From NCBI GenBank assembly GCA_023439505.1, contig JAEXNR010000008.1, positions 1 to 17,468 of the forward strand: a DNA stretch of 17,468 nt, given 5' to 3'. Within the stretch, counting starts at the first letter, position 1. Every line of letters begins with the position of its first letter. The position numbers and the translations under genes are program-made. This stretch comes from Bacillota bacterium (GTDB lineage Bacteria; Bacillota; Clostridia; Lachnospirales; Lachnospiraceae). Below, one piece after another: positions 12,024-17,468 of this stretch. The notes under the pieces were generated by a model. That model did no database searches. It saw only the letters and a program-made list of their open reading frames with translations, and was not told the origin of the DNA.

Positions 12024-12354
12024 TGATTATTACTATGATTTATATGAGGACTGGGACCTAATAGAAGCCAGTTTTCTTAAGCAATATGGTATAAGGCTCC
12101 GGCAGGCAGATGATATGTCCTGGTCGGAGTTTTGTTCGTTGTTGAGTGGTATTATGCCAGATACTCCGCTTGGACAGATCGTATCAATCAGATCAGAAAA
12201 AGATCAGGAGGTAATTAAGAAATTTACCCAAGATCAAAAAAGGATTCGAAACGAGTGGATAAAAAACAAGAATAGGAAGCTCAGGGAGAATCCTGAGGCA
12301 TACAAGACCTACATGGCAGACTTCCAGGCATGGTGTAAGACGACTTTCAGTTAA
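11673..12354 (+). CDS. Tail assembly chaperone, frameshifted long form (gpGT-like)
   Basis: The frame that follows the gpG stop is open to 12354 and encodes a charged helical domain (NNDYYYDLYEDWDLIEASFLKQYGI...QAWCKTTFS), typical of the T extension that recruits the tail tube protein. It has no ribosome binding site or start codon near its beginning, so it is most simply reached by ribosomes changing frame. The needed shift is +1 (or -2), since the -1 frame meets a stop within 14 codons. Slipping at UUU-C (12012-12015), where tRNA-Phe can re-pair from UUU to UUC, gives 114 residues of gpG followed by 112 residues beginning KNNDYYY, in total about 226 aa. Confidence 0.72.
12009..12023 (+). 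promoter_or_regulatory. Likely +1 frameshift window
   Basis: The zero-frame codons are CGA UUU CAA AAA UAA (stop 12021-12023). A rare-type Arg codon precedes UUU-C, where the Phe tRNA can move +1 onto UUC, after which AAA AAU AAU GAU is read. The exact slip point is inferred. Confidence 0.5.
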
Positions 12355-12390
12355 TGATATAAAATCTATAAAGGAAGGAGGCCGATACAT

Positions 12391-15231
12391 ATGGGAGTAA
12401 ATGTAGGAACAATAGATCTCGGGCTTGACATAAATAAAACCAGTTTTAACCGACAGCTTAGCGGAATTGCTGGAGGTGCTGAAAAAGGTGTCGCAAAGGC
12501 TTTTAGCGGGATGGGGAAAGCCATTGGAATAACTCTTGGAGTTGCTGCAGTTAAAAGTTTTACAAAGTCATGCCTGGAGCTTGGCAGTGATCTTACTGAG
12601 GTACAGAATGTCGTTGATACTGTATTCCCTTCTTTGAATAACCAGATTAATAATTTTGCTAAGAATGCCATGGAGAAATTTGGTCTATCAGAGACGGTCG
12701 CTAAAAAGTATACCGGAACGCTTGGAGCCATGTCAAAAGCTATGGGCTTTTCCGAGATGCAAGCTATGTCCATGGCGGAAAATGTTACAGGTCTGGCGGG
12801 TGATGTGGCATCGTTTTACAACATGAACTCAGATGAAGCATATACAAAGCTAAAATCGATATGGACAGGTGAAACAGAAACGTTGAAGGATCTTGGTGTT
12901 CTTATGACACAGACCAACCTTGATCAGTATGCTATGAACAACGGTTTTGGACGAACAACATCAGCAATGGATGAGCAGACTAAGACAATGCTACGGTATC
13001 AATATGTTACGTCTGCATTGTCTGCCGCCCAAGGGGATTTTGCGAAGACATCCGATACTTGGGCAAATCAAGTAAGGATATTAAGTCTGCGTTTTGATAG
13101 TTTAAAAGCTACATTAGGGCAAGGCTTTATTAATTTATTCACACCGCTTATTCAAGGACTGAATAGTCTGATAGCACACTTGCAGGGCGCAGCTGAGGCG
13201 TTTAGGACCTTTACAGAGATGATTACGGGTAAATCGGTTGAAACATCTGTCGGGAATATATCTGTGAATGCACTTGGAGCTACAGAGAACATTCTCGGTA
13301 TGGGTGACGCTGCTACTGATGCGGCAAAGCAGGCGAAAAAGGCAATTGCTCCTTTCGACGAACTTAATCAGGTATCAGAAAATACAACGGCTAGTTCGGG
13401 GGCTGGTAGTGGAGGTATAGGTACAGATCAGCCATCAAATACAGCTCCGAATTCGTCACCCATGTTTCCCAGTGTTTCGGAAAGTATTAAGCCAACATTA
13501 GATGCTCTTGAAAGATTGAAAGACGCCCTAAAGCCTATAGGCGGGTTTGTATTCGATAATATAAAAAGTTTTTATAATGACTTATTAGTTCCAATCGGAG
13601 AATGGACGATTGGCAAAGGCTTACCTCGGCTTTTGGATGCATTAACAAATTTATTGAGTGATGTTAACTGGCCCAAATTAAGTGGATCTATCTCAAGATT
13701 CAACAAAGCTATTGCTCCCCTTGCTATTGCCATCGGGCAGGGCTTCCTTAATTTTGTATCGGATTTATCAGGTGTTTTAAAGCCTGTCTTGGCAATCACT
13801 GTTGATTTACTGGCGGATGCTATTGATGGCCTTTCGCGGGTCCTTGAAAACGTTGATCCGAAACAGATGGAGGATGTTGGATACGGATTCGGGGTTTTGG
13901 GTGCCAGTATCGCTGCGATAAAGATATCCAGTAAGCTCCCCGGAATGCTAATAAGCCTAGGAATGGGCCTACGGAGTTTCATTATGGGATTATCAGATCT
14001 TGCTTATCTCAATCCCGTTATGCTACCAGCACTATTTGACTTGCTTGGTCTGGATGACTGGCTGGATGAATTGTACAACGATCTTCCTTCATGGGCTAGA
14101 GGTCTCTGGGAAGGATTTTGGGGTGCAGTAGAAGGTGCATTTAAGGAAATATTCAACTACGATCATCTGTTTAGTATGGTCAAGGATATGATTGCACGAT
14201 TTAAGGATGCGTTCGACGGCGGTGGAGATGCCTGGTACGATATAGGCAAGAACATTTTACTCGGCATAATAAGTGGATTCCGAGCTATCATCGATATTAT
14301 CGCGGAACCGATTGCAGATCTACTTTCCAGTATACATAAGCATCTCTGTGATTTATTTGGTATACATTCACCTGCAGAAAAAATGAAGCCTTATGGTAAG
14401 TATATCCTGCAAGGATTGATCGTAGGGTTCACAGATACATTTAGTGAATGGTGGGCATCAATAACCTCCTGGGGAAGTAAAACGAAGGAAAAGTTTAATA
14501 CCTGGGCAAGTGGAATATGGTCCGGTATTAAAAACGAGTTCCTAAGTGCGCCTTCCTGGTTTAAAGGAAAATTTGATGAAGCCTGGATTAATGTAAAGTC
14601 AGCCTTCAGCGGCGTAAAAAACTGGTTTCAGACAAAATATAACGAGATCACCAGTATATTCAGTACTATTCCAAAGTGGTTTAAGGATAAGTTCACAGAG
14701 GCATGGACGAATGTCAAAAACGTATTTTCTACCGGAGGTAAAATTTTCGATGGAATTAAGGATGGTATAGCAGATACATTTAAAACCGTGGTCAATGGTC
14801 TGATCAGCGGAATTAATAGGATTATATCTGTTCCGTTTGATAAAATTAATTCCATGCTAAACTCAATCAGAAGTGTCAGTGTCTTAGGAATCAAACCGTT
14901 TGGCAACTTATGGGGTGAAAACCCGTTGGGCATTCCAAAGATTCCTCCGCTTGCAAATGGTGGTTATGTTGGGGCAAATCAACCGAGACTTGCCATGATT
15001 GGTGATAACAGGCGTGAAGGTGAAATTGTATCGCCTGAAAGTAAATTCCAGGCTATGCTTGATGCGGCCACTAAAAACGGACTAACTGAAGAAGTTTTGT
15101 ATCGGGTAATGTCCAGAGTATGGCGAGAAAACCAGATGGTAATTGAACCAAACGAAGAAGGGATATTCCGCATTGTAAGAAGAAGAGCCAGGGCTTTTAA
15201 AGTAAATACAGGAAAACCAGCGTTTGAATAA
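12391..15231 (+). CDS. Tape measure protein
   Basis: The protein sets tail length and sits inside the tube until DNA ejection. At 946 aa it is by far the longest complete gene, follows the chaperone pair, and has an AAGGAAGGAGG ribosome binding site. The N-terminal part (GLDINKTSFNRQLSGIAG, then ELGSDLTEVQNVVDTVFP and GLAGDVASFYNMNSDEAYTKLKSIWTGETETLKDLGVLM) is the classical phage tape measure core. Hydrophobic helical stretches lie in the middle (about 410-560). Three Trp-Phe repeats begin at W723, W745 and W763; the first and third match at 13 of 18 positions. The C-terminus (GDNRREGEIVSPESKFQAMLDAA) is the usual end of this family. At about 1.5 angstrom per residue it predicts a tail near 140 nm. 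No lytic transglycosylase or peptidase motif was recognised. Confidence 0.93.
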   Translation: MGVNVGTIDLGLDINKTSFNRQLSGIAGGAEKGVAKAFSGMGKAIGITLGVAAVKSFTKSCLELGSDLTEVQNVVDTVFPSLNNQINNFAKNAMEKFGLSETVAKKYTGTLGAMSKAMGFSEMQAMSMAENVTGLAGDVASFYNMNSDEAYTKLKSIWTGETETLKDLGVLMTQTNLDQYAMNNGFGRTTSAMDEQTKTMLRYQYVTSALSAAQGDFAKTSDTWANQVRILSLRFDSLKATLGQGFINLFTPLIQGLNSLIAHLQGAAEAFRTFTEMITGKSVETSVGNISVNALGATENILGMGDAATDAAKQAKKAIAPFDELNQVSENTTASSGAGSGGIGTDQPSNTAPNSSPMFPSVSESIKPTLDALERLKDALKPIGGFVFDNIKSFYNDLLVPIGEWTIGKGLPRLLDALTNLLSDVNWPKLSGSISRFNKAIAPLAIAIGQGFLNFVSDLSGVLKPVLAITVDLLADAIDGLSRVLENVDPKQMEDVGYGFGVLGASIAAIKISSKLPGMLISLGMGLRSFIMGLSDLAYLNPVMLPALFDLLGLDDWLDELYNDLPSWARGLWEGFWGAVEGAFKEIFNYDHLFSMVKDMIARFKDAFDGGGDAWYDIGKNILLGIISGFRAIIDIIAEPIADLLSSIHKHLCDLFGIHSPAEKMKPYGKYILQGLIVGFTDTFSEWWASITSWGSKTKEKFNTWASGIWSGIKNEFLSAPSWFKGKFDEAWINVKSAFSGVKNWFQTKYNEITSIFSTIPKWFKDKFTEAWTNVKNVFSTGGKIFDGIKDGIADTFKTVVNGLISGINRIISVPFDKINSMLNSIRSVSVLGIKPFGNLWGENPLGIPKIPPLANGGYVGANQPRLAMIGDNRREGEIVSPESKFQAMLDAATKNGLTEEVLYRVMSRVWRENQMVIEPNEEGIFRIVRRRARAFKVNTGKPAFE

Positions 15232-15249
15232 GAGGAGGAGCGTGATTAA

Positions 15250-15648
15250 TTGGCATACGCAGGTTATTTATTAAAAGTAAATGGAGTTATATTCCCGAAT
15301 AAATATATACTGATGGATAGCTATAAATCCACTCCTCACCAGCTTACTGATCTGGATAGTTATACAGATGGAGATGGCGAGTTACACAGGAATGTGCTTC
15401 CACATACCAGAAGTAAGATATGGTTCGATACCGGAATACTTATCGCATCTGAAAAAACTGAGATCAAATCGATTATACCGATGAGCAAGACCGGAAGAGT
15501 TAGAATGACCGTTGAATATTGGGCAGATGATATCGATGCATATGACACGGGATCGTTTTATGTCCCAGATGTAGAATTCCCGATCTATGATGCTGATAAC
15601 GCGATGATCATCTATAATTCAATCAGCATTACCTTTATAGAATATTAG
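15250..15648 (+). CDS. Small tail-tip region protein after the tape measure
   Basis: The 132-aa product begins MAYAGYLLKVNGVIFPNKYI and contains DSYTDGDGELHRNVLPHTRSKIWFDT and TGRVRMTVEYWADDID. The mix suggests a compact beta-rich domain. A protein of this size stands between tape measure and tail hub in many Clostridia phages, in the place of the distal tail protein, but it is about half the length of a standard Dit. I therefore call it a tail-tip or tube-end protein without claiming orthology. Translation starts at a TTG, about 9 nt after an AGGAGGAG; no ATG is available near it. The next gene begins 10 nt after its stop. Confidence 0.75.
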   Translation: MAYAGYLLKVNGVIFPNKYILMDSYKSTPHQLTDLDSYTDGDGELHRNVLPHTRSKIWFDTGILIASEKTEIKSIIPMSKTGRVRMTVEYWADDIDAYDTGSFYVPDVEFPIYDADNAMIIYNSISITFIEY

Positions 15649-15658
15649 GAGGAATAAT

Positions 15659-17468
15659 ATGCTTTATATTCCGGAAGAGTTAAATAAATTATATAAGCAG
15701 GAGAATGTATACAAATCTTTAGCTATATATTTCCCAGCGCTGAATTTAACTATCAATAATGATAGGCTTGTGTCCGAAAGCTTTGAATTATCAGAAGCCT
15801 TATGCTCAGACGATGAAACACTTATTATCGGATCCTGTGAGGCAGCTCAGGTTGTATTTACGGTTGCTGATGTAGATGAAAATTTAAAAGGGCAGGTATG
15901 TATAATTACGCAGTTGGTAGGCGGCTATACTATGCCGCTGGGGACCTATACGGTATATTCCTGCGTCAAGCAGGATAACCGACGATTCAAGGAGATTACA
16001 GCCTATGACATAATGCCGAAGTCTGATATCGATGTGGCTTCTTGGTACAACAGTCTTGCGTTTCCTGTGGCATTGTCCTCTTTCAGATCCAGTTTATTGA
16101 CTTATTTGGGTTTCGAAGAAGATCCAAAGAGTCTACAAAATGACGGTATGATAGTGGAAAAGACTATTGATCCGATTACATTGAAAGGCAGGGATGTACT
16201 ATTCCGCATAGAGGAAGCCAGTGGGTCATTCGGGCATATTTCCCGTACGGGGAAATTTAAACATATTGTCTTAAGCACGAACTACGGCTTATACCCATCC
16301 GAAACGTTGTATCCTTCGGATGATCTGTTCTCTGAATACGGAATGGAGATAGTAGATGCTCCGCGGTACCGTTCGGTTAAATTCGAAGACTACGTAGTAA
16401 ACGGAATTGATAAATTACTGATCAGAAGAGAAGAGGGCGACGTCGGAGTAACTGTAGGTGATGGTGACAATGCCTATATCATCGAAGGAAACTTTCTGCT
16501 GTTTGGAAAATCAGCTGAGGAGATTCAGATAATTGCGAACAACATATTCAACAATATCAGGGATGTTCCATATCGTGAATTTACATCTGTAAATTCAGGT
16601 TTACCTTATATTGAGTTAGGAGATCCAATTGCTTATGAGATGATCAATGATTATTTAGTAAGCTATGTATTCAGACGCAAACTGAAAGGCATTCAGGCTC
16701 TGATAGACGAATATTCCGCTGCCGGTACTGAAGAAGTCAAGCAGGATTTCAGTACAAATAATCAGATCATTCAGCTACAGGGCAAAATGGCCGTAATAAA
16801 GAAATCCGTTGAATCTGTCAGCGTTACGGTATCCGATTTGGCCGAATCAACTGAGGCACGATTTGAGATTACGGATCAGAATATCTCATCTGCTGTATCT
16901 GATCTGGATGAGCAGCTGACTGGAGAGATAAACGTACTGGCCGGACAAATCGAACTTAAGGTGGATGCTGCCGGAGTGATAGCTGCTATTAATCTTTCTC
17001 CTGGATCCGTGCAGATATCAGCGGACAAGATCAATCTGACTGGGTATACCAAGTTTACGGATCTGGCTACAGCCGGAGAGACAATCATCAATGGCTCTAA
17101 TATTAAAACCGGAACGATAGATGCCGGTCTAGTAAATGTAGTTAACCTTAATGCGGAAAATATTACGGCCGGAACCTTCAGCGGAGATAGGATCAACGGA
17201 GGAAGTATTTATGGTATTACTATTAATGGATCTGCAATAACCGGAAGTACTTTTAACCGGACAGTTAATGGTAGTGTATGGACAGCTATTGATGATGCTG
17301 GATTCTTCCAGAATGTTACGGGAGGCCTATCATTTCAGGTAGGATATTATTCTCAGACCGGATATATTTATGTGGACGGGACATCCATACAGATGGGACC
17401 GTCTGGATATGCGTTAGCTATAAATGATGGAGGCGTATTTATAAATGGAAGCAAACCAATAACAGAAG
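15659..17468 (+). CDS. Tail hub/tail-associated (Tal, gp58-like) protein, partial at the right edge
   Basis: The frame is open from ATG 15659, preceded by AGGAGGAAT, to the last base, at least 603 codons, so the C-terminus is missing. Residues 1-330 have the alternating beta character of the tail hub and prophage endopeptidase-tail group, beginning MLYIPEELNKLYKQENVYKSLAIYFP, with a GKSAEEIQIIANNIFNNI helix and DPIAYEMINDYLVSYV near its end. A helical segment follows (SVTVSDLAESTEARFEIT). The last 150 residues have the phage tail spike pattern of short Gly-Asn repeats (INGSNIKTGTIDAGLV, GGSIYGITINGSAITGS), suggesting a beta-helical shaft to which receptor-binding parts attach. No catalytic hydrolase motif is visible in the part present. 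Confidence 0.85.
   Translation, partial: MLYIPEELNKLYKQENVYKSLAIYFPALNLTINNDRLVSESFELSEALCSDDETLIIGSCEAAQVVFTVADVDENLKGQVCIITQLVGGYTMPLGTYTVYSCVKQDNRRFKEITAYDIMPKSDIDVASWYNSLAFPVALSSFRSSLLTYLGFEEDPKSLQNDGMIVEKTIDPITLKGRDVLFRIEEASGSFGHISRTGKFKHIVLSTNYGLYPSETLYPSDDLFSEYGMEIVDAPRYRSVKFEDYVVNGIDKLLIRREEGDVGVTVGDGDNAYIIEGNFLLFGKSAEEIQIIANNIFNNIRDVPYREFTSVNSGLPYIELGDPIAYEMINDYLVSYVFRRKLKGIQALIDEYSAAGTEEVKQDFSTNNQIIQLQGKMAVIKKSVESVSVTVSDLAESTEARFEITDQNISSAVSDLDEQLTGEINVLAGQIELKVDAAGVIAAINLSPGSVQISADKINLTGYTKFTDLATAGETIINGSNIKTGTIDAGLVNVVNLNAENITAGTFSGDRINGGSIYGITINGSAITGSTFNRTVNGSVWTAIDDAGFFQNVTGGLSFQVGYYSQTGYIYVDGTSIQMGPSGYALAINDGGVFINGSKPITE

Noticed and set aside
12012..12060. Classical -1 slippery heptamer in the chaperone gene
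   Set aside because: UUU CAA AAA does not fit the X-XXY-YYZ rule and the -1 frame meets a stop codon after about 13 codons.
1..17468. CRISPR arrays, insertion sequences, rRNA or tRNA genes
   Set aside because: No regularly spaced repeats, transposase-like ORFs, or cloverleaf/rRNA-like segments were seen on either strand.

Overview
The window is the left part of the structural module of a tailed phage or prophage with a long non-contractile tail (siphovirus-like), from a low-GC anaerobic Gram-positive host. The purine-rich ribosome binding sites, TTG starts, gene order (TerS, TerL, portal, minor capsid protein 2/MuF, Gp20-type scaffold, capsid, three minor capsid proteins, tail tube, chaperones, tape measure) and protein character fit a Clostridia/Lachnospiraceae host and an A118/SPP1-like architecture. 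The host assignment is an inference. Every supported gene lies on the + strand, and no integrase, lysis or replication gene is present.

Left region (1-1650) is accessory and AT-rich. It starts with a promoter, four consecutive hairpins and an intrinsic terminator and no ORF, so it looks like a small structured RNA (about 86-208). A second promoter then drives two unknown membrane proteins (291-1243), which look like a moron. After a short GC-rich element between 9-bp direct repeats, a consensus promoter drives a 28-residue hydrophobic peptide that ends in its own terminator and resembles a type I toxin.

The packaging and head module (1656-9494) encodes small and large terminase, a small linker protein, portal, the MuF minor head protein, scaffold, major capsid protein and a small SAP/HeH-like protein. 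Connector and tail genes follow (9498-17468): adaptor, three minor capsid/tail-completion proteins, tail tube, a gpG/gpGT chaperone pair that appears to need a +1 frameshift, the tape measure, a short distal protein, and the start of a tail hub/Tal-like protein that runs off the right edge.

The most notable finding is the MuF protein (5319-7085). Its last 150 or so residues form a RelA/SpoT-type nucleotide pyrophosphokinase domain with the expected catalytic residues in the expected spacing. The codons for this part are much poorer in GC than the MuF part. A 67-aa gene overlaps its stop codon by 4 nt and is followed by a hairpin plus T-run; it is the obvious candidate immunity gene. I read this as a virion-associated polymorphic toxin/immunity module carried on the phage head: a capsid-linked alarmone or tRNA-modifying effector with its antidote.
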